Origin: an uncultured Roseateles sp.
GTDB lineage: Bacteria; Pseudomonadota; Gammaproteobacteria; Burkholderiales; Burkholderiaceae_C
Assembly (NCBI RefSeq): GCF_913777145.1
Contig: NZ_CAJYPS010000015.1
Span: 1-41,608 of the forward strand
Reading direction: 5' to 3'
Length of the DNA: 41,608 nucleotides
Numbering within the stretch: the first letter of the stretch is position 1; every line of letters begins with the position of its first letter. Positions 18,872 through 30,180 of the stretch are shown piece by piece. Below the pieces are notes generated by a model that saw only the letters and a program-made list of their open reading frames with translations, searched no databases and was not told the origin of the DNA. The position numbers and the translations under genes are program-made.

Positions 18872-18897
18872 CCGACTTATGACATGTCATAAGTCGG
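18872..18897. promoter_or_regulatory. Perfect 26-bp palindrome upstream of the PEP-CTERM gene
   Basis: The half-site CCGACTTATGACA is followed at once by its exact reverse complement, giving 26 bp with no mismatch and no spacer. It lies 70 bases past the LysE-gene stop and 128 bases before the PEP-CTERM start. With no loop and no T-run it is a poor terminator. A binding site for a dimeric regulator is the better reading. The regulator is unknown; the site does not match CRP/FNR consensus half-sites. Confidence 0.6.
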
Positions 18898-19025
18898 CCA
18901 ACCGTGACGCAATTCACGCTCCTATGCTGGCTTGGCCGGTGTGCGAAACCGCGAAATTCAAGGCCGAGGGAGGCCGGCAGGCGCACCGTTGGACCTCACC
19001 CCCACCCGCAAGGAAAGCTTCCATC

Positions 19026-19631
19026 ATGTCGTTCGTTCAACTGCAAAAGCGCCTGCTCGGCGCCGTGCTCGCCGTCGGTGCCCTGCTGGGCGGCAACGCT
19101 GCCCGCGCCGAGGGCAACCTCGAGCTGTCCTACACCGTGCCCATCATCGGCATCGAGATGCTGTACCGCGGCATGGGCTATGCCGACGAAGAAGGCAACT
19201 TCATCGACATCGCCGGCGCCCACATCATCTCGTCGACCGTGAAGCTGGACTTCTGGACCGACCCGAGCACCGACGTGAGCACCCTGTTCATGGGCATGAA
19301 CGTGCCGGTGCTCGACGCGCAGAGCTACTACTTCACGGTGACCGGCGACCAGCTGCAGCAGCTGGAACCCGGCCACTACAGCTACTCTCTGACCACCGAC
19401 ATCTTCAACGGCGAGGTCTACTCCGGCCGCTTCTCGGTGAGTTCCTACGCGCTGGACGCGGAAGGCAACCCGGTCCAGCTGCCCGGCTTCGTGGGCGAAG
19501 GTTCGGGCTTCTACTTCACCTACGACATCGCCGCCCCGGTGCCGGAACCCGCCAGCGCGCTGCTGCTGCTGGCCGGCCTGGGCGTGGCGCCGGTGCTGGC
19601 ACGCCGCCGCAAGGCCGCGCAGGCAGTCTGA
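19026..19631 (+). CDS. PEP-CTERM sorting domain protein
   Basis: A secreted protein of 201 residues with a signal peptide (about 1-28, LLGAVLAVGALLGGNAARA) and a C-terminal PEP-CTERM anchor: VPEP, a hydrophobic helix (SALLLLAGLGVAPVLA) and RRRK. Such proteins are cleaved by exosortase and often belong to the exopolysaccharide or biofilm matrix. The middle (30-170) matches no family I recognise. It is acidic, rich in Tyr, Ser and Thr and has a beta-strand pattern (e.g. SYYFTVTGDQLQQLEPGHYSYSL). AAGGA lies about 11 bases before the ATG. No exosortase gene is in the window. The gene is flanked by a 26-bp palindrome upstream and a strong terminator downstream, so it is a single transcription unit. 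Confidence 0.88.
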   Translation: MSFVQLQKRLLGAVLAVGALLGGNAARAEGNLELSYTVPIIGIEMLYRGMGYADEEGNFIDIAGAHIISSTVKLDFWTDPSTDVSTLFMGMNVPVLDAQSYYFTVTGDQLQQLEPGHYSYSLTTDIFNGEVYSGRFSVSSYALDAEGNPVQLPGFVGEGSGFYFTYDIAAPVPEPASALLLLAGLGVAPVLARRRKAAQAV

Positions 19632-19672
19632 ATCCAGGCGGCAGCAAGCCGCCACTCACCAGCCTGATCGAG

Positions 19673-19703
19673 GGCGGGGGACAGCGGTCTCCCGCCTTTT
19701 TTT
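19673..19703 (+). terminator. Rho-independent terminator of the PEP-CTERM gene
   Basis: A stem formed by GGCGGGGGA (19673-19681) and TCTCCCGCC (19688-19696, one G-T wobble) with a 6-base loop is followed directly by seven T residues (19697-19703). It lies 42 bases after the stop codon and separates this gene from the convergent response-regulator gene. Confidence 0.9.
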
Positions 19704-19715
19704 ATGGCCGGCTCG

Positions 19716-20342
19716 TCAACCGCCGCGCGCGTGCTCCACCGCATAACGGATCAGCTCGGCCTGGCCCTCCAGCTCCAGCTTGCGCTTGATGCTCTGGCGA
19801 TGCGCCTCCACGGTGCGCACCGACAGGTCCAGCTCGCGCGCGATCTGCTTGCTGGACGCGCCCTGACCCAGCTTGGTCAGGATCTCGCTCTCGCGCGGCG
19901 TCAGCACCGGCTTGGGCGCCTGGCCGCGGAACAGCCGGCCAGACACGGCCGCGCTCAGAAAGGTGCCACCGGCCGCCACCGCATCGATGGCACTGAGGAT
20001 CTCGCTGGCCGGCGCGTCCTTCAGCACATAGCCGCGCGCGCCGGCCTGCAGCGAGCGCTGCACGTACTCCGGGTTGTCGTACATGCTGAACATCAGCAGC
20101 TTGAGCGCGGGCACGCTCTGCAGCATCTCCTCGGCCAGCGCGATGCCGCTGCCCTCCTTGAGGCCCACATCCATCAGCACCACGTCGGGCGCCGCGCCGG
20201 CCAGCAGCGCCAGCGCGTCCGTGCGGCCACCCGCCTCGCCCACCACCGCGTAGCGCGGCACGGCCTGCAGGCGCGCGACCAGGCCCTCGCGCACCATGGG
20301 GTGGTCGTCGACGATGAGGATGCGGACCGGGGGGGAGCTCAT
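19716..20342 (-). CDS. NarL/FixJ family response regulator
   Basis: Cytosolic DNA-binding regulator, phosphorylated by the kinase encoded just upstream. The receiver domain (1-120) has the acidic pair in ILIVDDHPMVREG, phospho-acceptor Asp58 in VVLMDVGLKEGSG, the switch Ser/Thr region (LLMFSMYDN) and the conserved Lys in GYVLKDAP. The LuxR-type helix-turn-helix follows (LTPRESEILTKLGQGASSKQIARELDLSVRTVEAHRQSIKRKL). Its length of 208 residues is typical. The ATG overlaps the kinase stop by four bases (ATGA). The target genes are unknown. The convergent PEP-CTERM gene with its palindrome is adjacent, but a link is only a guess. Confidence 0.95.
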   Translation of the reverse strand: MSSPPVRILIVDDHPMVREGLVARLQAVPRYAVVGEAGGRTDALALLAGAAPDVVLMDVGLKEGSGIALAEEMLQSVPALKLLMFSMYDNPEYVQRSLQAGARGYVLKDAPASEILSAIDAVAAGGTFLSAAVSGRLFRGQAPKPVLTPRESEILTKLGQGASSKQIARELDLSVRTVEAHRQSIKRKLELEGQAELIRYAVEHARGG

Positions 20343-21718
20343 GCGGCGCGGGCGATGTCGGCAGGCCGCAGTTGTACCGCGAGACGGCAGCCCTGGCCCG
20401 GCGCGGTGTCGATCTGCAGCAGCGCGCCCAGCGCCAGCGCACGCTCGCGCATGCTGCGCAGGCCCAGGCCCTGGTCGGCCGCGGCCTGCACCGCCTCGGC
20501 ATCGAAGCCGCAGCCGTCGTCCGCGGCCTCCAGCAGCAGGCCGCCATCGCGGCCGAAGGCCAGCGTCAGCATCACATGGCTGGCACGCGCATGGCGGGCC
20601 GCGTTGTTCAGTGCCTCCTGCGCGATGCGGAACAGCGCGGTCTTGACCGCGTCGGGCAGCTCCTGCTCCAGGCCGCGCACGCGCGCCTCGAAGCGGGTGC
20701 CGCCAGCGGCATCGAACTCACCGGCGAGGTGCTGCAGCGCGGCCGGCAGGCCCAGCGTGTCCAGCAGCGCCGGGCGCAGGCCGTGCGACAGCCGCCTCAC
20801 CTCCACCAGGCTGCCGTTGAGGCGCTGCAGCGCCAGCTCCAGCAACCGCGGCGCGGCCGCGCCGGCCGGGTCGGACTGGGCCGACTCCATCAGCAGCTTG
20901 GTGGACACCAGGGTCTGGCTGACGCCGTCGTGCAGCTCGCGGGCCAGGCGCGCGCGCTCGTCCTCCTGCGAGCGCACGACCTGGCGCGCCAGCGCGCGCA
21001 GCTTGGCCTCGGCGCTGCGGTGCTCGCTGAGATTGATCGCCAGCGCGCCGGCGCTGATCAGCGCGACCCCGAACACCGCCACGCCGCCCACCCACAGCAG
21101 CGTGGTGGTGATCTGCTCACGCGCGCCGCGCTCCAGCTCGTCCATCGTGGCCTCGATGCCGTCCAGATAGAGGCCGGTGCCCAGCATCAGGTCCCACTCC
21201 GGTACGGCCACCACATAGCCCAGCTTGGGCGCCAGCGCATCGCTGGATGGCTTGCGCCACAGGTATTCCACATAGCCGCCGCCCGCACGGGCCTGCGCGA
21301 TCAGCTGCTGTATGGTGGGCCGGCCCAGCGGATCGCGCAGCTCCCACAGGTTCTGGCCCATCAGCTCGGGCTGGCGCGAGTGCATCAGCACCCGGCCGTT
21401 GAGCGCGTAGACGAAGAAATAGCCGTCCGGGCCGTAGTCCAGCGAAGACAGCAGCTGCAGCGCGCGCGCCTGGCCGTCCGGCTGGCCCACCAGCGGCCGC
21501 ACGGTGCTGACCGCCAGATCCACATAGTGCTTGAGCTCGGTGCGGCGCGCCTCCAGGTAGCTGTCGCGCACCAGCGCATGCTCACGCCGCGCCAGCTCGT
21601 TCTCCTGGTGATGCACCGCGAACGCGATCAGCGCCAGCGAGGCCAGCAGCGGCAGCAGCGCCAGCACAAACAGGCGGCCGCGCAGCGACAGCGCCGCCCA
21701 GGCTTTCACGCTCGCCAC
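20339..21718 (-). CDS. sCache-domain histidine kinase (HisKA_3 type)
   Basis: Membrane sensor kinase of 459 residues. An N-terminal transmembrane helix (about 14-36) and a second at about 206-228 bracket a periplasmic single-Cache domain (LDYGPDGYFFVYALNGRVLMHSRQPELMGQNLWELRD, then VVAVPEWDLMLGTGLYLD), which in relatives binds small carboxylates. The cytosolic part has the HisKA_3 dimerisation helix with phospho-acceptor His263 (LARELHDGVSQTL). The HATPase domain has an N-box (FRIAQEALNNAARHA) and G-box motifs (DDGCGFD, GLGLRSMRERA). It is translationally coupled to the response regulator. The ligand is not known. Confidence 0.94.
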   Translation of the reverse strand: MASVKAWAALSLRGRLFVLALLPLLASLALIAFAVHHQENELARREHALVRDSYLEARRTELKHYVDLAVSTVRPLVGQPDGQARALQLLSSLDYGPDGYFFVYALNGRVLMHSRQPELMGQNLWELRDPLGRPTIQQLIAQARAGGGYVEYLWRKPSSDALAPKLGYVVAVPEWDLMLGTGLYLDGIEATMDELERGAREQITTTLLWVGGVAVFGVALISAGALAINLSEHRSAEAKLRALARQVVRSQEDERARLARELHDGVSQTLVSTKLLMESAQSDPAGAAAPRLLELALQRLNGSLVEVRRLSHGLRPALLDTLGLPAALQHLAGEFDAAGGTRFEARVRGLEQELPDAVKTALFRIAQEALNNAARHARASHVMLTLAFGRDGGLLLEAADDGCGFDAEAVQAAADQGLGLRSMRERALALGALLQIDTAPGQGCRLAVQLRPADIARAA

Positions 21719-21824
21719 CCCTCACATGCAGGCCGAGCACCAGCCGCCCGCAGGGACTGCTGGTGTCCGGCACCAGCTCGCCATCCCTGGGGGACCGGCC
21801 AAGGCTCGCCTCGGACGAGGGGCT

Positions 21825-25160
<3,336 letters not shown>

Positions 25161-25216
25161 GGGCGGTCTCCGTGGTCTTTTGCCCGGCAGGCGCGGGCGG
25201 GAGGCAGACTCTAGGG

Positions 25217-25236
25217 CGGCCCGGGCAGCCGGGCCG
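25217..25236. other. Hairpin between dedA and the tricorn-like gene
   Basis: CGGCCCGG (25217-25224) and CCGGGCCG (25229-25236) form a perfect 8-bp stem with a GCAG loop, 26 bases past the dedA stop. It lacks a U-tract on either strand, so it may be a weak terminator, an RNA-stability element or chance in GC-rich DNA. Confidence 0.35.
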
Positions 25237-25261
25237 AAAGTGATGGCGGGACGTTCTGCGC

Positions 25262-25921
25262 TCAGGCCGAGCGGCGCTTCAAGCGGCCGCGCAAGCCCCC
25301 CAGCAGCACCAGCACGCCGGGGATCAGGATCATGGCCCAGATGATCTTGTCCAGGTTCTCCTTGATCCAGGGCACGTTGCCGAAGGCATAGCCGATCAAC
25401 GTGATGCCGCACACCCACAGCGCACCGCCGCTCACGTCGTAGAGCGTGAACTTGCGCCGGCTCATCTGCGCGACGCCGGCCACGAAGGGCGCGAAGGTGC
25501 GCACAAAGGGCATGAAGCGCGCGGCCACCAGCGTGATGCCGCCGTACTTCTCGTAGAAGTCGTGCGCCTTCATGAAGGCCTGCTTGTTGAAGATGCGCGA
25601 CTGCTCCCACTGGAACACCCGCGGCCCGAAATGCCGGCCCAGCGCATAGTTGCACTGGTTGCCGGCCACCGCGGCCAGCGTCAGCAGGCCCATGGTCAGG
25701 CCCAGGTCCATCAGGCCGGCGCCGCACATTGCGCCCACGACGAACAGCAGCGAGTCCCCGGGCAGAAAGGGCATCACGACGACGCCGGTCTCCACGAAGA
25801 TGATCAGGAACAGCAGCGCGTAGATCCAGGCGCCGTAGGCGGCCACGAAGTCGGCGAGGTGGCGATCGACGTGCAGCACGAAATCGATCAGCGCGGGCAG
25901 CATTGAGGCAAGGACATCCAT
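25262..25921 (-). CDS. DedA family membrane protein
   Basis: Inner-membrane protein of the DedA/VTT family (219 residues). Members act in membrane-lipid flipping, including undecaprenyl-phosphate recycling and phosphatidylethanolamine transport, and support proton-motive-force homeostasis. Family motifs are seen: FVETGVVVMPFLPGDSLLFVVGAMCG, GNQCNYALGRHFG, FYEKYGGITLVAARFMPFVRTFAPFVAG and a C-terminal WIKENLDKIIW helix. The essential acidic and arginine residues (E in VETG, D in PGD, R in AARF and PFVRT) are present. It is divergent from mutL with 51 bases between the start codons. A -10-like GATAAT sits 8 bases before the ATG and no Shine-Dalgarno is visible. Confidence 0.94.
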   Translation of the reverse strand: MDVLASMLPALIDFVLHVDRHLADFVAAYGAWIYALLFLIIFVETGVVVMPFLPGDSLLFVVGAMCGAGLMDLGLTMGLLTLAAVAGNQCNYALGRHFGPRVFQWEQSRIFNKQAFMKAHDFYEKYGGITLVAARFMPFVRTFAPFVAGVAQMSRRKFTLYDVSGGALWVCGITLIGYAFGNVPWIKENLDKIIWAMILIPGVLVLLGGLRGRLKRRSA

Positions 25922-25927
25922 GGCGGG

Positions 25928-25967
25928 GGATTATCACGAGGCCCGGTGACGCCCCCGCCGATAATCC
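25928..25967. promoter_or_regulatory. Paired divergent -10-like elements for dedA and mutL
   Basis: GGATTATC (25928-25935) and GATAATCC (25960-25967) are exact inverted copies. Read outward, each strand has GATAAT, then 7 bases (mutL) or 8 bases (dedA), then ATG. A transcript starting the usual distance from such a -10 would begin at or very near the start codon. Neither gene has a Shine-Dalgarno. No convincing -35 hexamer was found. The repeat could instead be an operator shared by both genes. Confidence 0.45.
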
Positions 25968-25972
25968 GACCC

Positions 25973-27862
25973 ATGGATTCCCCCCTGCCCGACACCCTGG
26001 CGCCCGAGCGGCGCCGCCCCATCCGCGAGCTGCCCGACGAGCTGGTCAGCCAGATCGCCGCCGGCGAGGTGGTGGAGCGCCCGGCCTCGGTGGTGCGCGA
26101 GTTGGTGGACAACGCGCTGGACGCGGGTGCCCGCAACATCCAGGTGAAGCTGATGGCCGGCGGCGTGCGCGCCATCGTCGTGGAGGACGACGGCTGCGGC
26201 ATCCCGGTGGAGCAGCTGCCGCTGGCGCTCAAGCGCCACGCGACCAGCAAGATCGCGTCGCTGGCCGAGCTGGAGTCGGTCGCCACCATGGGCTTTCGTG
26301 GCGAGGCGCTGGCCGCGATCGCGTCGGTGTCCGAGATGGCCATCGCCAGCCGCACCGAGGGTGCCGGCCACGCTCACCGCCTGGACGCCCGCAGCGGCGA
26401 GCTGCAGCCCGCCGCGCGCGGCCGCGGCACCAGCGTGGAGGTGCGCGAGCTGTTCTTCTCCACCCCGGCGCGCCGCAAGTTCCTGAAGACCGACGCCACC
26501 GAACTGGCGCATTGCGTGGAGGCGGTGCGCCGCCACGCGCTGGCACGGCCGGACGTGGGCTTTGCGATCTGGCACGAGGGCAAGCTGGTGGACCAATGGC
26601 GCGCCGCGTCGCCCGAACAGCGCATCGCCGACGTGCTGGGCCAGGATTTCGTCGACGAGAGCCGGCCGTTCGCGATCAGCGCCGGCCCGCTGGCGCTGAC
26701 CGGCCGCGCCGGCCAGCCCGAGGCCGCCCGCTCCCGCGCAGACCAGCAATACGTCTATGTGAACGGCCGCTATGTGCGCGACAAGCTGATCGCCCACGCG
26801 ATCCGCTCCGCCTACGACGATGTGCTGCACGGCCAGCGCCAGCCCTGCTATGTGCTGGTGCTGGAGATCGCGCCCGAGCTGGTGGACGTGAACGTCCACC
26901 CCACCAAGATCGAGGTGCGCTTCCGCGATGGCCGCGAGATCCACCAGCGCGTGCGCCGCGCCTTTGTGGACGCGCTGGCCGAGTCGCGCAGTGCCGCGGG
27001 CGCCGCGCCGCCGCCCGCCACCGAGTTCGGGTCCTTGGGCTTTGCGCCCACCCAGGCCGCCACGCTGTACGTCGCCGAGGAAGCCGCACCGGCACGAGCC
27101 GCCACGCCGCCCGATCTGAACCTGGGCTCGGGCAGCTACGCGCCCGGTTTCAGCTACGCCCCGCCGCCGCCCTCGCCCACCCAGGTGGGCCTGGCGCTGG
27201 CCCAGGCCGAGACGCTGTACCGCCCGGCGCCGTCCGCGCTGGCTGCAGGCCCGGCGCCTGCGCCCCTGCCCAACGGCGACTGGCCGCTGGGCCGCGCGAT
27301 CGCGCAGGTGCATGGCGTCTACATCCTGGCCGAGAACCGCCAGGGCCTCGTCATCGTAGACATGCACGCCGCGCATGAGCGCGTGGTCTACGAGCGCCTC
27401 AAGGCGCGGCTGGGCGAGCTGGACATCGAGACCCAGCCGCTGCTGATCCCGGTCAGCTTCGCGGCCACGGCCGAAGAGGTGGCCACCGCCGAACAGCACG
27501 CCGCCACGCTGCAGCGCCTGGGGCTGGACGTGGCGCCGCTGTCCGCCCGCACGCTGGCCGTGCGCTCGCGGCCCAGCCTGCTGGCGGCGTCCGACCTGGT
27601 GGCGCTGACCCGCGAGCTGCTGGCCGACATGGCGCAGTTCGACGCCAGCTCGGTGCTGGAGCGCGCCCAGCACGAAATCCTGGCCACCATGGCCTGCCAC
27701 GGCGCGGTGCGCGCCAACCGCCAGTTGACGCTGGATGAAATGAACGCGCTGCTGCGCGACATGGAACGCACCGAACGCGCCGACCAATGCAACCACGGCC
27801 GCCCCACCTGGCGCCAGCTCGACATGCGCGAGCTGGATGCCCTCTTCCTGCGCGGCCGTTGA
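25973..27862 (+). CDS. mutL: DNA mismatch repair protein MutL
   Basis: Couples MutS mismatch recognition to strand removal. The 629 residues have the N-terminal GHKL ATPase (RELVDNALDAGA, DDGCGIP, HATSKI, GFRGEALAA), the transducer domain, a Pro/Ala-rich linker (about 340-440) and the C-terminal dimerisation domain. The latter keeps the latent endonuclease motif as DMHAAHERVVYE near residue 462 (consensus DQHA with two Glu) together with ACHGAVRAN and QCNHGRPT. E. coli MutL lacks this motif, so strand nicking by MutL itself is expected here. ATG 25973 is chosen over GTG 25946 because the family starts just before IRELPDELV. The pseudouridine-synthase gene follows after 30 bases. Confidence 0.95.
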   Translation: MDSPLPDTLAPERRRPIRELPDELVSQIAAGEVVERPASVVRELVDNALDAGARNIQVKLMAGGVRAIVVEDDGCGIPVEQLPLALKRHATSKIASLAELESVATMGFRGEALAAIASVSEMAIASRTEGAGHAHRLDARSGELQPAARGRGTSVEVRELFFSTPARRKFLKTDATELAHCVEAVRRHALARPDVGFAIWHEGKLVDQWRAASPEQRIADVLGQDFVDESRPFAISAGPLALTGRAGQPEAARSRADQQYVYVNGRYVRDKLIAHAIRSAYDDVLHGQRQPCYVLVLEIAPELVDVNVHPTKIEVRFRDGREIHQRVRRAFVDALAESRSAAGAAPPPATEFGSLGFAPTQAATLYVAEEAAPARAATPPDLNLGSGSYAPGFSYAPPPPSPTQVGLALAQAETLYRPAPSALAAGPAPAPLPNGDWPLGRAIAQVHGVYILAENRQGLVIVDMHAAHERVVYERLKARLGELDIETQPLLIPVSFAATAEEVATAEQHAATLQRLGLDVAPLSARTLAVRSRPSLLAASDLVALTRELLADMAQFDASSVLERAQHEILATMACHGAVRANRQLTLDEMNALLRDMERTERADQCNHGRPTWRQLDMRELDALFLRGR

Positions 27863-27892
27863 GGCCCGCGCAGCGGGCCTGAGAAAGAACCT

Positions 27893-29161
27893 ATGGCAAC
27901 CATCACCCTCAAGGGCAAGCCCAAGCCGGCTGCCAAGACCCGCAACGCCGACGGCGAGCGCCGCGCGCCGCTGCGCGGCAAGGGCGTGTCCAAGCCCCGG
28001 CCCACGCTGGCCAAGGCCCAGGCCGAGCGCGAGGAACGCGCCGCCCGCCGCGAGCAGGCCGAGCGCCCCGAGCCCGCGCGCGACCGCGAACGCCCGCCCC
28101 GCCGCGACGAGCGCGATGCCCGCCCCAAGACCGGCAGCGCCTTCAAGCCCGCCGGCCCGGCCCGTGGGCCTGGCGGCCCGCGCCGCGACGCCGGCCCGCG
28201 TGACGACGCGCCGCGCGCCCGCCGCGACGCCCCGCCCCGCCCGGGTGATGAGCCGCCCCGCACCGAGCGCCCGCCGCGCGTGGACCAGCGCCGCGCCACC
28301 GGCCTGCGCCCACCTGAGCGCGAGTTCCATGAAGCCGTGCCGCGCACGCCGCGGCCCGCACCGCGGCGTCAGGCCGGGGCCGAGGATGGCGAGCGCCTGT
28401 CCAAGCGCATGAGCGAGCTCAAGCTCGCGTCGCGCCGCGAAGCCGATGAATGGATCGCCAACGGCTGGGTGCGCGTGGACGGCGAGGTCGCGGTACTGGG
28501 CCAGCGCGTGCAGCCCGGTGCCCGCATCGAGGTGGACCCGGCCGCACGCGAGGCGCAATCGCTGGCGGTCACCGTGCTGATCAACAAGCCCATAGGCTAT
28601 GTGTCCGGCCAGGCGGAGGACGGCTACGAGCCCGCCGCCGTGCTGATCACGCCCGAGAACCACTGGAAGGACGACCCCAGCGGCATCAAGCCCCAGCCCG
28701 GCCACCGCCGCAGCCTGGCGCCCGCCGGCCGGCTGGACATCGACTCCACCGGCCTGCTGGTGCTCACGCAGGATGGCCGCATCGCCAAGGCGCTGATCGG
28801 CGAGCATTCCGACATCGAGAAGGAATACCTGGTGCGCGTGGAGTACGTGGGCCGCCCCGGCGCCGAACCCGCGCCCGAGGGCGCGCTGCCCAGCCAGCTG
28901 CTGCCCGAGCAAGACCTGGCCCTGCTCAACCACGGCCTGATGCTGGACGAGGTGCAGCTGCAGCCGGCCAAGGTCAGCTGGCAGAACGAGCAACAACTGC
29001 GCTTCGTGCTGCGCGAGGGCCGCAAGCGCCAGATCCGCCGCATGTGCGAGCTGGTGGGCCTCAAGGTCGTGGGCCTCAAGCGCGTGCGCATAGGCCGCAT
29101 CCCGCTGGGCCACCTGCCGCTGGGCCAGTGGCGCTACCTGGCGCCTTGGGAAAGGTTTTGA
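27893..29161 (+). CDS. RluF-like 23S rRNA pseudouridine synthase with long basic N-terminus
   Basis: Isomerises a uridine in rRNA. The catalytic part (about 165-422) has an S4 RNA-binding domain ([30 protein letters not shown]), the RsuA/RluB/E/F-type motif [14 protein letters not shown] with catalytic Asp282, and KEYLV. The C-terminal [26 protein letters not shown] and LPLGQWR resemble E. coli RluF, which modifies U2604. Other members of the subfamily remain possible. The first 160 or so residues are an extension of Arg, Pro, Asp, Ala and Lys with no fold. The ATG follows mutL by 30 bases with AGAAAGAA-like purines as ribosome-binding site. It is probably in the mutL operon. Confidence 0.88.
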   Translation: MATITLKGKPKPAAKTRNADGERRAPLRGKGVSKPRPTLAKAQAEREERAARREQAERPEPARDRERPPRRDERDARPKTGSAFKPAGPARGPGGPRRDAGPRDDAPRARRDAPPRPGDEPPRTERPPRVDQRRATGLRPPEREFHEAVPRTPRPAPRRQAGAEDGERLSKRMSELKLASRREADEWIANGWVRVDGEVAVLGQRVQPGARIEVDPAAREAQSLAVTVLINKPIGYVSGQAEDGYEPAAVLITPENHWKDDPSGIKPQPGHRRSLAPAGRLDIDSTGLLVLTQDGRIAKALIGEHSDIEKEYLVRVEYVGRPGAEPAPEGALPSQLLPEQDLALLNHGLMLDEVQLQPAKVSWQNEQQLRFVLREGRKRQIRRMCELVGLKVVGLKRVRIGRIPLGHLPLGQWRYLAPWERF

Positions 29162-29163
29162 GC

Positions 29164-29240
29164 CCCACCCCCTACAGGCTTCGCCTGCCCCCTCAAGGGG
29201 GCGCTGCCGGTAGCCCGGCAAAGCCGGTTCCACGGCAGCC
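29164..29240. repeat. Three-hairpin intergenic repeat
   Basis: Three stems lie in tandem: CAGGC-TTC-GCCTG (29175-29187), GCCCCC-TCAA-GGGGGC (29187-29202), and GCTGCCG (29203-29209) pairing with CGGCAGC (29233-29239) around CCGGC-AAA-GCCGG (29215-29227). From memory, similar CCCCCTCAAGGGGG-type sequences are dispersed in Burkholderiales genomes; that was not checked here. It separates the pseudouridine-synthase gene from miaA. There is no T-run, so it is not a standard terminator. Confidence 0.6.
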
Positions 29241-29262
29241 GCTTGGGAATACCCCATAGAAC

Positions 29263-30180
29263 ATGACACCTGTTTGCATTGCCGGCCCGACCGGCTGCGG
29301 CAAGACGGCGGCGGCGCTGGCGATTGCGGAGCTGCTGCCGGTGGAGATCATCAGCGTGGACTCCGCGCTGGTGTATCGCGGCATGGACATAGGCACGGCC
29401 AAGCCCAGCGCGGCCGAGCAGGCGGCCGTGCCCCATCACCTGATCGACATCCTGGAACCCACCGGCAGCTACTCGGCCGCCGAGTTCGTGCGCGACGCCA
29501 GGCGGCTCGCCGCCGAGATCTCTGCGCGCGGCCGGCTGCCGCTGCTGGTGGGCGGCACCATGCTGTATTTCAAGGCGCTGTTCGACGGCCTCTCCACGCT
29601 GCCCCAGGCCGACGCCGAGCTGCGCGCGCAGATAGACGCCGAGGCACTGGCGCGCGGCTGGCCGGCCCTGCATGCCGAGCTGGCAAGCCTGGACCCCGTG
29701 ACCGCCGCGCGGCTGGCGCCGGGCGACAGCCAGCGCATACAGCGTGCGCTGGAGGTGATACGCCTGACCGGCCGGCCCTTGAGCGAGCTGCATGCCGCCT
29801 CGCGCGACGAGGGCGTGGACTGGCCGTTGTTCTCGCTGGAGCCGCAGGACCGCGGCTGGCTGCACGAGCGCCTGGCCCAGCGCTTCGACGCGATGCTTGA
29901 CGCCGGCCTGGTGGACGAGGTGCGCGGGCTGCGCGCCCGTGGCGACCTCAGCCTGCAATTGCCGTCCATGCGCTGCGTGGGCTATCGCCAGGTCTGGGAG
30001 GCGCTGGACCGTGACGACTTCTCCGACCTGCGCGAGCGCGGCATCGCCGCCACCCGCCAGCTGGCCAAACGCCAGGTCACCTGGCTGCGCAGCATGCCGG
30101 CGCGCCGCGTGATCGCCTGCGACGGCCCCCAGCCGCTGCCCGAACTGCTGGCCGGCCTGCAACGGGTGCTGCAGCCATGA
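29263..30180 (+). CDS. miaA: tRNA dimethylallyltransferase MiaA
   Basis: Adds a dimethylallyl group to N6 of A37 in tRNAs that read UNN codons, the first step to ms2i6A. The 305 residues contain the P-loop GPTGCGKT (8-15), the [20 protein letters not shown] substrate loop, [38 protein letters not shown] and the C-terminal [10 protein letters not shown] and [12 protein letters not shown] motifs, all in the normal order. It is found near mutL in many proteobacteria, as here. Its TGA overlaps the ATG of the downstream ABC ATPase gene by four bases. A structured repeat lies directly upstream. Confidence 0.97.
   Translation: MTPVCIAGPTGCGKTAAALAIAELLPVEIISVDSALVYRGMDIGTAKPSAAEQAAVPHHLIDILEPTGSYSAAEFVRDARRLAAEISARGRLPLLVGGTMLYFKALFDGLSTLPQADAELRAQIDAEALARGWPALHAELASLDPVTAARLAPGDSQRIQRALEVIRLTGRPLSELHAASRDEGVDWPLFSLEPQDRGWLHERLAQRFDAMLDAGLVDEVRGLRARGDLSLQLPSMRCVGYRQVWEALDRDDFSDLRERGIAATRQLAKRQVTWLRSMPARRVIACDGPQPLPELLAGLQRVLQP

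Noticed and set aside
18903..18940. Sigma-54 promoter before the PEP-CTERM gene
   Set aside because: TGGC and TGC elements occur, but the GG-to-GC spacing is 9 or 14 instead of 12 bases.
29187..29202. GCCCCC-TCAA-GGGGGC as a terminator of the pseudouridine-synthase gene
   Set aside because: There is no T-run after it, and it is one of three hairpins in a dispersed-type repeat.
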